Shown piece after piece: positions 32,741 to 44,526 of a stretch of 64,000 nt of DNA. The notes under the pieces were generated by a model. The model was not told the DNA's origin. It saw nothing but the letters and a program-made list of their open reading frames with translations, and did no database searches. The DNA is from Narthecium ossifragum (lineage: Eukaryota; Streptophyta; Magnoliopsida; Dioscoreales; Nartheciaceae). The DNA lies in NCBI GenBank assembly GCA_963920575.1, contig OY986964.1, positions 35,888,527 to 35,952,526 of the forward strand. Reading direction: 5' to 3'. Position 1 is the stretch's first letter, and every line of letters starts with the position of its first letter. The position numbers and the translations under genes were made by a program.

Positions 32741-34248
32741 ATGGACATCATGAGCACCAAGAAGAAGCCATTGATCAAACACAAGAGCTTTTCCTCAGTT
32801 GTTCCCTCCCCTCGTTTCTCCCTACTTGGCTTTCTCATCACCCTCATCGCCCTCATCATCCTCATCCACGTCCAAGTCTTTAAATTCTCTGTAGTCTCCC
32901 CAGCAGCTTGCTCATGCACCCTCTTCTCCTTCAAAGCTCTCGGCGGCCGGAGCATGGCCGCGGCCGCGGCCAACAATCTCTCCTTCCTCCCGCTGAAAGA
33001 CCTCCGGTTCGCCGACACACCTATGGATGGCCACACCTGGTTCATGAGCTCCCTGAACGACACCCGTGAAGCCGGAGAAGCCGAGCACCTCTTCTTCCCC
33101 TCCGAGGCCTCCGACGGCAGCTTCCTTTGCCTTCTCGGCGGCGACGCACGAAATGGTTCCAAGAATTCTTATGCATTGGCGCGCCCGATGGCGATGCCCA
33201 TCGACGCAAAGCTCCTGGGAGGGCTAACGTTCATTTCCGACACCTACTACATCTACGACAATCTCTTCCACGGTCTATCAGCCATGGTGCCATTCATCGC
33301 GTGGCACGAGTCGAAGGACCGCGTCAAGCCGGCGAGGTGGATTCTCTACCACCGCGGGGAGCTCCGGACCCGGATGAGCCCATGGGTTCGGAGCATCGTG
33401 GAGTCAGTCTTCGGCGAAATAAAGACCGAAGCTTTCCAAGGATGGACCGGGCCGAGGTGTTTCGAGAAGGCGGTGGTGTTCCGGCACAACGAGGGGTCGA
33501 TGTCGCCGGCCAAGAGGAAGATGGCGTATGACACGGTGAGGTGCAGGTCCAGAGCTCACTGTAAGATAAACAGAGATGTCGAGGACAGGAAGAACGCAAT
33601 ACGGCTGACGCTGTTCCTCCGGACGGGGCCGAGGTCGTTCAAGGACGAGCCCGCTGTGATAGAAATCTTCGACGATGAGTGCAAGAAGGTCGCCGGATGC
33701 CAGCTAGCCGTCGTCCGGCCCAACAACCTCACCTTCTGCAATCAGGTTGGTTAATTAGGAACAAGTCTTGATTCAATCTTGCAACCTTTCCAAAGTGTAT
33801 ATGTACATGCTTACGATCGATTGATCGATCGTTGATGCAGGTGAAGTTGATGACCAACACTGATATCTTGGTGTCTCCGCACGGAGCTCAGCTGACGAAC
33901 CTGGTGTTCTTGGAGAAGAACAGCAGCTTGATGGAGTTCTTCCCCAAAGGATGGCTGAAGCTGGCCGGGATGGGGCAGTACGTCTTTAAGGGGATGGCGG
34001 ACAGTGCCCAGATCAAGTACGAGGGCGCATGGAGGGACCCGGTCGGCGAGCCGTGCCCGGAGAAGGAGGAGTCCCGGTGCTTCCCCTTCTACAAGCGCCA
34101 ACAAATCCGGCACGACGAGGCCTACTTCCGAAACTGGACGGCTGCTGTACTAAAAAAGATGAGAGATTACAAGCATAGTGAGGCATTCAAGGTCCAGCTA
34201 CAAGAACTCACCTCAGACTCCTGTTCATATGGATACAGCCAACTTTAG
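32741..34248 (+). CDS. GT61 family glycosyltransferase, copy 1 (type II Golgi protein)
   Basis: Exon 1 is 32741-33745 (335 codons) and ends CAG|GTTGGT. Exon 2 is 33841-34248 (135 codons plus stop) after GATGCAG. The protein has 470 residues. The ATG at 32741 was chosen over an upstream in-frame ATG at 32633, because it matches the start of copy 2 (MDMMSLKEKPLIKHKSF). Basic tail, then one membrane anchor at ~27-48 (FSLLGFLITLIALIILIHV). A stem follows, then the DUF563/GT61 catalytic region with NDTREAGEAEHLFFPSE, SDTYYIYDNLFHGLSAMVPF, the RKNAIRLTLFLRTG block and SPHGAQLTNLVFLEKNSSLM. Plant GT61 enzymes add arabinose or xylose to xylan or act on N-glycans in the Golgi; the exact acceptor cannot be told. 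Paralogue at 44527. Confidence 0.94.
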
Positions 34249-34529
34249 AAGTGTGTTGCTCATCGATCGTCATCTATACAACTGGGCCAACAATCTTTTA
34301 TCTTTTTTTTCTTTCTTTTTGATCAAAAAATAAATAAATAAAGTGAGAGGAAGTGGGGATTGCCTTCTTCAGTGTTCAGTGTTGTGTATGGCACAGGAAC
34401 TGTACGTTAATTGCTACCTCGATGAAGGGAAAATAAATGGATTTCATTCTTTTAATTCCTCTGTTTCGAAATCCACACTTCTATAGTAGATTTGTGCCAC
34501 ATATTTCTTGTGATTGGTGACATAAGATA

Positions 34530-34567
<38 letters not shown>

Positions 34568-34920
34568 TTTATGTATGTACACATACATGCACACACTTAT
34601 AAACATATATAAATATAAATACACATATGTATATGTACATACACATACATACATATATATATAGATAGGACCAAATCGAGAGGTTTTAAAATATAGGATT
34701 TAAAACAAATATTTTCTAAATTAGATGGTATTAAAGCATAATTTATTCTATTTTCATAGGTATTTCCGTATTTGGATAGTCTGCTCGTCCACGTAGGAAC
34801 ATATATCTCTAATATAAAAACCACGATATTTATGCCACGTCGGGTTAGCTGTGGGTTAGCAAACAGCTGACTCAGGTGCATCGATAGAGTATCAATTCTT
34901 ATTATTCAATCTGTCAGTTA

Positions 34921-35023
34921 TGGGGGCTTTGGCGCGCGGGATCCGTGGAAGCGGATACTGAAAATGGGATCCAGGATCTGCGTCAGATCCAAACGAGTGG
35001 ATCCCGGCCTGCGCGTGCCCCCA
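34921..35023. mobile_element. Short GGATCC-rich MITE (103 bp)
   Basis: Inverted ends TGGGGGCTTTGGCGCGCGGG and, on the other strand, TGGGGGCACGCGCAGGCCGG, each followed by GATCC. The body repeats GGATCC. A possible second member is at 35201-35312. Confidence 0.65.
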
Positions 35024-35200
35024 TCCTGCGGATCCGCCGGGATCGTCAGCCTTAGGAAAAACCTAAGGTCAACCAACATATGGATCCCACCATGCCTATC
35101 ACTTATCACACAGGAACCAATACCTAGTAAGATTATCACTTATCACATGGGAAATGGGAACCCAATGCCTAAGGTTATCACTTATCATATGGTAACTCAG

Positions 35201-35312
35201 GGCCTGTTTGGCGTACCCCGGATCCGGCGAATCCGTGGGATCCGGGGACGCGCGAATTGAAATCCACAGGATTCACGTTTTTGGATCCCGAGCGAAGTCA
35301 AACGCACCCTCA
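35201..35312. mobile_element. GGATCC-rich MITE, ~110 bp
   Basis: Starts AGGGCCTGTTTGGCGTACC and ends GAAGTCAAACGCACCCTCA. The ends are imperfect inverted repeats, and several GGATCC/GATCCG motifs lie between. It lies between the GT61 gene and the 3' end of the BET1-like gene. Confidence 0.6.
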
Positions 35313-35763
35313 ATGGATGGCAATTGGGTAACCATATCTGTATGAGTAAACGGTCACATGACACAGCATGCTAAAAACAAAAATCTCAATTAGTAAAAAC
35401 CAAGAAATGTATGAAAAACTTGAGGAAAAAAATAATATTATGATTATAGAGTGATCGATAAAATTTTGAAAGACTGTGATCTACTTCTTGTGGTTTGCAT
35501 AATCCATAAATACAGAAGGTTTCTGAGCATGGTATCAAACATTATTTAATCAGTCAGCACAGACACCTACATATAGTTACAGCATCTTTTAAGTCCAGTG
35601 AGAAGCTGAAAGAAGAAAGACTTGAGCTTCAAATTCCCAACAACTTGAACTTCATACAAATGCCATAAACTAACCATTACACATAGTTTAACATATATTG
35701 CAGGGGAACATGTTTGAGAGGTCTCTTGGAAAATAGTTTGATCCCACAGGGTAGTGCCACTTT

Positions 35764-38700
35764 TCATCTTCTATAGAACTTCGACAAGAAATAGACTACA
35801 AAGAAACAAAAAAGAGCGAACAAAATAACATGCAAAACATGATTTGAGCCCTGCTGGATGACGCTCTTGTTCATCCTTCTCATGTTGTTCTTTACCCCGG
35901 CCTGAGCTTTTATAAGAATCATTTGCTGTTACAGAGCAAGGAAATATGCATCAGTTACACTTTAAGAGAAACTCATGAATAATTCTACGGATGGCTTTTC
36001 GGTCATTGTTCATGTAAATATTGTGAGGGAGACTGGTAGGGAGCACACAAGTTTATGTGCCAAAAGGTGGTCTCACATTCATCCAGCATTAAAACAAACA
36101 ATTGACATTCCAAAACTCCATGGAAGCACATGAAAAGAAAAAACGGAGACAACCAGGAAAGAAACGCAATCCATTCTTACGACTCAAACCCTGATATCCT
36201 ATCTGAAAGCATTGACCCCCCGTAGCACCATTAAATGAGACAATAAATAACACAGATAGATGTCGCAAAGATAGGGCAAGCGTGCAAGTGCACCTCCTTT
36301 ACTGATAAAAACCTCCATTGAGACTAGAAAATGCGTTCAAACTAAGTGAATAGGATGGCCTAAAGATTTATTTTCACAAATTTCTCCCTCCTCTTGAAGG
36401 ATCCACATTAAAGAGCTCTAAAGGAAAGTGCAGAAAATAAAAAAAGAACCTTCAAAATTTCCATGCCTCTGATTTCCAAGAGATTTTAAAAAACACTTAA
36501 GAGGTGGCGAAATAAAAACACAGCCAGTAGCCCATCGTACAATCAAATTCTCCTTTCAAAAAGTAAAGCCTTCTAGCATCCAAATTGTAGAGAAAGTAAT
36601 GGCATTCAAGGAAGTTGTTCCACGGATACCATAATATGTTAAAGGTTGAGAAGCTGAAAATAAATCCAAACACCAGTCGATTAATACATGAATCCATCCA
36701 TCTATATGCAGTTATTGTGATAAGATTAAAACTTCTTCATTCACAGGCTGAACTGATCACAGTCTCAAGAGAGGATGCAAATTCGGTAAGCAGTTCCGCC
36801 TATGTTTACAATCCATTAAGATGTCGTTGCAGCATTCTAATACCTTGGTAAGAAGTAGTTCATTCAAAACCAATTTGGTAAGCCAACAAAAGATCAACCC
36901 AATTCTTTCAAGACTCAAAGTATGGACACATTACGAGCCAATGTACTTTTCTTAAGAAGAAAGAGAAGAAGCAAGAGCAATCTTCAGATCAGTAAGAAAT
37001 CTTCAGATTGCAGAAAGGAGAGTATGCATATGATGTTTGCTTAGTTGCTATTGCAGAAACTAATACAGAAAAGGAATACACAGAAAAGATGTTTGCTTAG
37101 TTGCTGTAATACCAATTGACTTATGAATTCATTTTGATGCTTCGTTTCTGTCTCAATCTCCTGTGCGACCTGCAACATCAAACGTAAGTTCAGAGCTCCT
37201 GTATGGAAAAGACAAGGGTTCCCCTAAACAGCAAACTAAAGATTACTGAATATGCTTCATATAAATATGAGAAGAAAAAATATTGATGAGATATAACAGT
37301 AACATCATAGCTTAGTAACACAACTAGTATATGTTACCATGTTTGACAAATCCTACAAGAGAAAACAGACAAAAATTACTTTCAAGGACTCGATAAAAAA
37401 CACTCCCCGATCGAACAATAGCATGTAGAAACGTAAATAAAACAGAAGAGATACGTCATGAGTGGCACCTCCGCTAGTCGATGACCAATAGAAATGGAAA
37501 ACAAAAGAAGCGGGGAAGGAAGCATTTTTATTGAAAGTTAACAACAGTCATAAAAGGAAATATGATATAGATTTGACAGAATCTAATTCTTTATTGCTTA
37601 AGCAGTTCGCAAAAACTTCCCGAAAGGGTATAAATTCCTCATAGAACTTCATGCACTTCATGATTCATGAACATGCAGTGGCCCTAAGACATCTCCGCTC
37701 TTTAATAAGACTTCTCTGCAGCAAAGTTTACACAATGGGACATGTATCGTACATATGAAAGCAAACCATCTGGAACGCTTTTCATCTTGAATATATGGAA
37801 ATTGGCCAAGAACCCTTCAAGTGAATATATGGAAATTGGCCAAGAACCCTTCAAGAAATAATGGCACATCCCAAAGAGATGTTCCCAGCATTTGCAAGAT
37901 CATCAACATCTGAAAGGGTATAATTTCTCATAGTATTTCATATACTTCAAGAACAGGCATCAGCACTAAGAGATATCCGCTCTTTAAAAAAGCTTCTCTG
38001 CAGCAAAGTTTAGACAAAGTGACATGGATTGTACATATGACAGCAAAATTTTTATCTTAAATATGTGGAAGTTGGCCAAGAACCCTTCAAGAAATAATGG
38101 CACATCCCAAAGAGAAGTTCCCAGCATTTACAAGATCATCAACATCTGAAAGAGTATATCTTTCTCATAGTGCTTTATGCACTTCATAAACATGCATCAG
38201 CCCTAAGACATCTCCACTCTTTAATAAAATTTCTATGCAGCAAGAAACAAAGGAACATCGGTTGTACACATGACAGAAAACCATCTGGAATGCTTTTTCT
38301 CTTGAATGTCGAAATTGGCTAAAGAAACCCTCAAAAAATAATGGCACATCCCTTATCCGGCATTTACAAGATCATCAAAATTTCCCTACATGTACAAGAT
38401 CATCAAAGTCCAAGTTTTGAACAAAAATTTAGGCCTTCAGAAAGCTTGTTGGCTCGAGTTTCATATCGGGGTCTTCCCAAAAAGTTTTTTGGTGCTGAAA
38501 ACTTCTCCTATATGCAGCTCCAATGTCAGGGTGTAAGATTTCACCACGTAACTACGTCATAGAACTAGCATATGCTAAGAGCATCTCGTCATTTTCCCCT
38601 TAATTGCTACTCTGATGGCAGTGCGAGTCCAAAAATGCATGTTATTACAAGAAAAACGAAAATAAGGTTATCGGATGTCTCAATTTTTCAATCTTATTTC

Positions 38701-39113
38701 CATTCAGCCATTAGAAATCCCATAACTCCGACTAGAATACCGCATCAAAACCGTTATAGAACATGGAAACTATCTAATCAAACCCAATTCTGGACGGAAC
38801 CCAGAGAAAGCTAGAAATTCGACAATACGGGATTGAGGGACTCACTCCCTTCAAAAGCTTGATCTTTCGATGGAGCCCAGTGATGTCCTCGTCCAAATCG
38901 GCGTTCATCGGATCGATACGCAATTGGATTTCCTCCGACCCGGCCGCGGGCCTCGCCGTGAGCCCTTCTCTGCAATCCCCATCAAAGAAGTATACGTTTC
39001 AATACTAAGCCATAATACAACGGTCGAAAAACAAATTCCAATCAAAACAGAGGGAGAGAGCGAGGAAATAACCTAGATCGAAGGGGCCCGGATCCATAAA
39101 GGGGATTCGCCAT
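35764..39113 (-). CDS. BET1-like: BET1-like Qc-SNARE, four exons
   Basis: Exons on the minus strand: 39113-39073, 38969-38846, 37169-37113, 35925-35764. All junctions are GT–AG and the phases agree, giving 127 residues, the usual size for plant BET1-like (BET11/BET12, Bs14) proteins. It starts MANPLYGSGPLRSREG. The SNARE helix runs from about residue 27 to 90: MNADLDEDITGLHRKIKLLK, VAQEIETETKHQNEFISQL, then QMILIKAQAGVKNNMRRMN. The central-layer Q is in FISQLQ. It ends with one C-terminal membrane anchor (VLHVILFALFCFFVVYFL) and SKFYRR. BET1 SNAREs work in ER-to-Golgi vesicle fusion with SYP31/SEC22/MEMBRIN partners. The small exon 3 (57 nt) is easy to miss. Introns are 103, 1676 and 1187 bases. 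Confidence 0.93.
37600..38345. repeat. Three diverged tandem copies in a BET1-like intron
   Basis: A ~230-bp segment containing CTCTTTAATAA, CTTCTCTGCAGCAAAGTTTA, TTGGCCAAGAACCCTTCAAG, AAATAATGGCACATCCCAAA and ATCATCAACATCTGAAAG recurs starting near 37615, 37915 and 38150. A 33-base piece (GTGAATATATGGAAATTGGCC…) is duplicated again inside the first copy. No coding sense on either strand. Confidence 0.8.
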
Positions 39114-39330
39114 CGCAGAGCGAGAGGTCTTGCCACTCAGAACACGATCGCAACCACGGTGGGAGGATGGATCGAAGATGGGCTTGGATTGAGGGCGGTG
39201 GCCAATTCGAACCCACGCTGGAGACGAGGCTCTCGCTTTTAGCCTCCCTTGGAGTTGGAGAAAGATATGGTCGTTGTCGCCAGAGGGGAAGAGGGTGGAG
39301 ACGACGGGTTTCGGATCTTTGAGTTCTTGG

Positions 39331-39338
39331 GTTTTATA
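39331..39338 (-). promoter_or_regulatory. Probable TATA box and site II element of the BET1-like gene
   Basis: Minus strand GGCCCAATTATAAAACCC: TATAAAAC at 39338-39331, preceded by GGCCCA (a site II/TGGGCC-type element common in plant housekeeping promoters) around 39341-39346. It predicts a leader of about 190 bases before the ATG at 39113. Confidence 0.55.
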
Positions 39339-40069
39339 ATTGGGCCGGGTTGGACCACCTGCTATGTCTTAATGGACTGGGTGACTTGGACCGGAGCCAG
39401 TCACCGGCTTGGTCAGGGCGAGTACGTGAGACTACGCTATATCCACCGTTGAACCCGCTTTGAGATTTGGTTATTCCTATGTTCCTCTAATCACGTTAAC
39501 CATGCTATTAAATCTAATCAATTGCGGTGCTAAAAGATATTATATCTCAATCAAGACTCATAGCTGGATCTGGATTTATATTAATACGTCTTTTTTTATT
39601 ATATCCCATATGCACGAGAGGTTAATTAGTTGCAGTGTAATATGATTAACATGATTAATTTTTCAGATGGATTTCCTTTAGTGACTGCTCTAATTGGATG
39701 CGGAGGAATTACCACCTATATTGGATGCAATAAAATATCCAATAAACATACATAAGTACGTGGCTGGTTTACCAAACTTAATTTTGCTGTATGGAAATTG
39801 AAACTGTTGTATAAAAAATGATGCTCGTGAATACCAAAATTGCTACCTAAAAGAAGCGCATGCAGAAGCCACAATCTAATTGAGTTTAATTAAAGCCAAA
39901 AGAGATCCAGGGGTTGACCAAACGACTCCAAGACCTGTTCAGTTCTGTCTGGCACCTGATGCAACCAAATCTATCGTACGTAGTATTACATGATAGACGC
40001 TACTCCATTGCAGCATGCCAAACATGCTGATGGTCATATATGGTGGACGGCCTCTTGTGTGGAGGAGAA

Positions 40070-40335
40070 TGTAACAGATGCAGTGGTTTGAGGGGGAACT
40101 GGGAGCTATCAAACTGGCAATGCAGAAGGCGGTGCAGTGGGGATTACTGACGGTCTTAGTTGGGAGTGATTCGGTAATGGCGGTGGGGTTGGTGATTGGT
40201 CGATTTCCGTGTGGGGGAGCCTTCTTCCTCAGCTTCAGTCGATATGGTGGCTCGCTGGTAAGCTGAGGTCCTTTGCTGTCCAGGTAATACCACGGGAGGA
40301 CAACCAACATGCTGATTTTGTTGCCGGACAAACGT
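40070..40335 (+). pseudogene. LINE RNase H-like fragment
   Basis: FEGELGAIKLAMQKAVQWGL, then VLVGSDSVMAVGLV, and further on VIPREDNQHADFVAGQT in another frame. These match the ‘E-L-x-A-x-x-x-A’, ‘D-S’ and ‘R-x-x-N-x-x-A-D’ blocks of the C-terminal RNase H domain of plant LINEs. It is isolated and frameshifted. Confidence 0.7.
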
Positions 40336-40581
40336 GTCAGATTGCAGAGTGAGTGTGTCGTTGGGCCCCTTGGTTTTGGAGGGGACCCAGCTGGTTTTCG
40401 AGGGGATTAATTTAAAGTAATCTCTTAACCTTCGAGCTTATCTTTTTTTTTTAAAAAAAACACATGCTCATGATCAACATATATTATCGATCGATGCTAG
40501 ACGAAAGCTTACTGTATTCTCAACCGAGTCAAACTCGAAACTTAATTTTGCTCTTGAAGCCATCCTCCTTTGAATCACATA

Positions 40582-41590
40582 TCATCCTTGTATGACAGGA
40601 TGTAGGGGCGGATCCAGGATTTGAAGTCCGTCCGGGCTACGCATATAAAAGAGAATGATAAAAATTGAAAAAGAATTACACAAATTAAAAGAATAAATAC
40701 CTCATAATTGCTTGCTTTAATTGAATCATGCATACGAAGGGAAGGGTGTTAGGCGTTAAGTAATACGAAGGGGAAGGATATTACCGTATTAGCCGTTATT
40801 ACTTAGATTCCTAATATTGCAAACTGTTGTGTATTGGGATGCCTTAGATTCCGTCGCCGGCTCGATTATGGCACACTAAGCAGAGCCGTGCGGGGGTGCG
40901 AAGGGCTCGACGGCAGCGCCCATGACGGGGGTTTTCGAGGGCAGCGCCCCCGAAGCTAAACGGATTTTATGATTTGTTTTAGTGGATCCAGCCTATTTTT
41001 TCTTTATACCTAACTCAGATTAGGTTATGTATGGAGGAGTATAAATAGTCATGTAACTTAGGATTAGGGTTAAGAATAAGACATATTTGAGCGACCGTGA
41101 TATTGAGAGATTTGTAACCCATGTTCTGCATAGTGAAAGAAAGACGATCTCTCTCACCGTTGACATAGGTATTCTTGCCGAACCACGTAAGTATATATGT
41201 GTCTTTTTTTATTTCCTTTTCCTTTTACTATGCGTGATTGCCATCGCTTGAAGATGTTTATTACCAATACAAACATATGGGCTGATAGATAGAGCTAGAG
41301 AGAGAATACAGTTGGTCATGAGCTGGGTTGGCTTAGACTAATGGGCTAATTGGGCTAACCAAGCTAACATAGCTGGGTTTTAGGCTCCTGGGCCACTCGG
41401 GCTACAGCCCGAGTGAGCCGAAGGCTGGGTCCGCCCCAGACATGATGGTTATAAATTAACCATCATGTTGTCTTACATGGAGCTTATGTGGAGGTGGTTA
41501 TCTTACACGGAGCCTACGTGGAGGGGGGTAAAAGTGGAGAAGGTGGGAAGAGAGGGTGATTACCTTGTCAGGTGGCAGGAGGCTTACTAG
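40582..41590 (+). mobile_element. First-family Helitron-like unit split by an hAT-like insertion
   Basis: The 5' end TCATCCTTGTATGACAGGAT lies at 40582-40602. The rest (GATGGTTATAAATTAACC … TTGTCAGGTGGCAGGAGGCTTACTAG) lies at 41440-41590. Together they make a ~170-base unit like those in the array at 16545. The interruption is the hAT-like element at 40603-41439. Confidence 0.8.
40603..41439. mobile_element. hAT-like element related to the one at 28219
   Basis: Starts TAGGGGCGGATCCAGGATTT and ends GGCTGGGTCCGCCCCAG, with the same GGATTTGAAGTC and GGGCTACAGCCC subterminal motifs as the 28219 element. Flanks ACAGGATG and ACATGATG form an 8-bp duplication with one mismatch. No transposase found. 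Confidence 0.8.
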
Positions 41591-41624
41591 TGTGTGTGTA
41601 TATATATATATTATGTGTGTGTGT

Positions 41625-41761
41625 CATTTGGCACGACTAACTACCATCCCCCACTACTCCCTTCCATATGGCTTTATCTTGATCACATGATATATCATGC
41701 ATAACTTGATCTGGTATTTCTCAGCCAACTGATAGAATGGATCTAGATCTTATATAATAGA
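41625..41761 (-). mobile_element. Second-family Helitron-like unit, 3' end degenerate
   Basis: Minus strand starts TCTATTATATAAGATC at 41761 and contains the TATATCATGTGATCAAGAT block seen at 55990-56030. A clear hairpin and CTRR end is missing. Confidence 0.5.
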
Positions 41762-41879
41762 TGAACACTAGCCAGCTTGCAGCCAAAGCGTGCATGATAT
41801 TATAGAATTAAGCAAGCAACCTCCTGGACGTTGGAAACCCAAAGCCACGTACCTAACTGAAGAATATACCTGCAAGCTA

Positions 41880-43163
41880 GGCTTAAATCTCTCAACGTCC
41901 ACATGGCCAATCGGCCATGCATGCTCAACCTCTACCTTTCCGGTCTTTTCAAGTAAGGCTATTGACAAGATCACAACCAAAGATCATGTATGATCCAATC
42001 CAACTGTATATAAGACATGGTTTCTTTTATATCGGACGACCCAAAATAGCCAGTCGAATTTCTATCTGACGGTCTGCAATCAACCCCACCACATGAATTC
42101 GGCTATTTCTAACCGAATCACCGCCTAACTGAAGAACAATTAAAAAACTGGATTGATGCGATTGTGGAGGTTAAGAAGAACCCATTTCTTTTGTCCGAGA
42201 AGCCTCTAAATCTCCAAGAAGCTCATATCGATGACCCCATTTCTTTCTTGTGTTCATCACCCGGAATAGAGGTAACCCTAATTCATGCACTTAGTTCTTG
42301 ATCCTAGCAATCGGGTTGTCTTGCGTGTCGATGGCCAAGTTTTTTTTATTATAGAAATTATTAATTTTTTGTGATTATTGTGTCATTTTCTTATTGGTAA
42401 TTTTCTGGACTATCTTTTAACAGCCAAGAATTGGATATTTCTATGGTATATAGACATGCAAGATGCCTTCTTTGGTCGATGATCATGTTGGACTACAGTC
42501 ATTTGATGGTTTGTGATCTTTTTGACTACAGGGACCATGAGCCGCCGATCAAGAACCGTCTAATTTGGGAACCTCCCTGCCTCCCTGGTGATGTCCGGGA
42601 GAGATCGAGCTAGAGGTAGAGTATCTCCTTTACAAGGTGGGTTTGAGGCTCCACTCACTGCTGCTCTGGTTTCGAGTAGTGTACCCGGCCCGCTTATTGC
42701 CAATTAATATATTTCTTTTCTTGATGACAATTAAGTTTGTTAATGGATAATCTGGTTGATTCAGTGATTATAATTATATTCAAGGAGCTTAATTTGTAAG
42801 CTTTAGTGTACGTTGAAATCTTGAAAGTATTGGAGGTGCTTTTGCCAAAACAAAGGTTTTGCTGTATAGCCATGGCAATAAGATAGGTATAGGAGGATGC
42901 TATCTGCATGTATAAAAAGTCAAGAGATAAGCTTCTTAAATTTTTTCTTAAACCGTATCAGAAGCTACAAGATTAGTGTGTGTGTATATTGCCTACAAAT
43001 TAATCAGTGCATCGATCCAGATGCCTCACACTTTGCCTTCCTTCATCACACTCCAACCAAGATAACAAAGTCTTCTCTATAAATAATCAAATTAAGAAGC
43101 AGGTTTAGGCCTCCTTTTTTAAGCTTTTAGGAGATCGAGACTGGAGCAATTGCTTAAACATTA
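41880..43163 (+). other. Upstream region of GT61 gene 2, split promoter homology
   Basis: 41880-41975 matches the GT61 gene 1 promoter (CTTAAATCTCTCAACGTCCACATGG, AAGTAAGGCTATTGAC). The next homologous piece (AAGTCTTCTCTATAAATAATC, AAATTAAGAAG) starts only at 43067. The ~1.05 kb between them has no partner in gene 1 and no recognised gene, so it is probably an insertion. Confidence 0.6.
43078..43085 (+). promoter_or_regulatory. TATA box of GT61 gene 2, displaced from its ATG
   Basis: TATAAATA, homologous in position to the TATA region of gene 1. It lies 1449 bases before the ATG because of the insertion at 43164-44430; without that insertion the distance would be near 180. Confidence 0.55.
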
Positions 43164-44430
43164 GGGGGATTTGTTGTTTAGTCCTTTAAATGACTCCAAC
43201 TTGTTATTTAGTCTGCTATAACAGTTCTTAAGTGTTTTAGTACCCACAATATCAACAAAAGACTACAATACTCCTATTCATTCTCGTAATTACAGCCAAG
43301 CAAGCCACCTAATCCGTCATTCCCGAAAAATTCCAAATTTATTCCGCCCCTCCCATTTCCAACGCTCACCAGCCTCTCTTCCCATAATTAGTAGTAACTT
43401 CCATGTTAAATTGTAGTTAATTCATATTTACTTCATTGTTTAACCAGTACGTAACTACCATTAAAATGGTAAGTACTTCGTGGTAACTACATCATATGAT
43501 TGGTAGTTACTTCCCATTATTATTGGTAGTAACTTCCTAGTTAAACGGTAGTTATAAGGGAAGTAACTACCATTTAACTAGGAAGTTACTACCAACTTTA
43601 TTGGGAAGTAACTACCATCTAACCACCTACTATCTTCCATAGATAAGGGAAGTAGCTACTTCCCAGTTTAAGCGGTAGTTACTTCCCATCCAAACTGGTA
43701 GTTACTTCCCATTTAACTGGTAGTTACTTCCTATCCAAACTGGTAGTTACTTCCCAGTTTAAGCGGTAATTACTTTACAAAAAAACTGTAATTACTTCAC
43801 ACTTCAACTGGTAGTTACTTCCCATTCAAACTGGTATTTACTTGCCAATTAAACTGGTAGTTACTTCACAGTTAACTGGTAGTTACTTCCCATATAAATT
43901 GGTAGTTACTCCCCCCAAAACTGGTAGTTACTTTCCATCCAAACTGGTAGTTACTTCCCCCATTTAACTGGTAGTTACTTCCCAGTTTAAGCGGTAATTA
44001 CTTTACAAAAAAACTGTAATTACTTCACACATCAACTGGTAGTTACTTCCCATTCAAACTGGTATTTACTTGCCAATTAAACTGGTAGATACTTCACAGT
44101 TAACTGGTAATTACTTCCCATATAAATTGGTAGTTACTCCCCCAATTTTACTATTAATGCCCCCATTAATGCATGCATCCAGCCATAAAGTGGATGCATG
44201 CATGCCTTCCATGTATTGAGAATAGGTGTATATATTCCCAACCACTCCATTTAATGCCAACCACCTAATTCAAAACTATTCATCCATCTCTCATTTAAAA
44301 AAATACATAAAGGGTATTTTAGAGATAAAAAAAATACAGCTGTCCAAAAAGGGACTAAATGACTTAAAAACTTTCAAGGAGACTATACAGCAAATAAAGT
44401 CTGCAAAAGAGACTAAACACCAATTTCCCG
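43164..44430. mobile_element. MULE-like insertion carrying a GTTACTTCCC minisatellite
   Basis: Starts GGGGGATTTGTTGTTTAGTC. Its other end on the opposite strand reads CGGGAAATTGGTGTTTAGTC. It is flanked by TAAACATTA (43155-43163) and TAAACGTTA (44431-44439), a 9-bp duplication with one mismatch. Nine-base duplications point to Mutator-like elements. The GT61 gene 1 leader has the uninterrupted equivalent (TTTAAACATACGTTATTAGTC-like). No transposase; its middle is a minisatellite. Confidence 0.7.
43385..44150 (+). repeat. Minisatellite of ACTGGTAGTTACTTCCCA units
   Basis: About 30 imperfect units of 20-24 bases, core TGGTAGTTACTTCC. A higher-order copy is visible: the block at ~43748-43918 (AAGCGGTAATTACTTTACAA … AAATTGGTAGTTACTCCCCC) repeats at ~43986-44152 with few changes. 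Some early units are in the opposite orientation (GGAAGTAACTACCA). Confidence 0.92.
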
Positions 44431-44526
44431 TAAACGTTAATTAGTCAAACAATGCATGTATATGAGAGATTGAGGTAGTAATGCAATAGCCAAACCCTAA
44501 GAAAGTCTAGCTAGCTTCTCCGAAAA

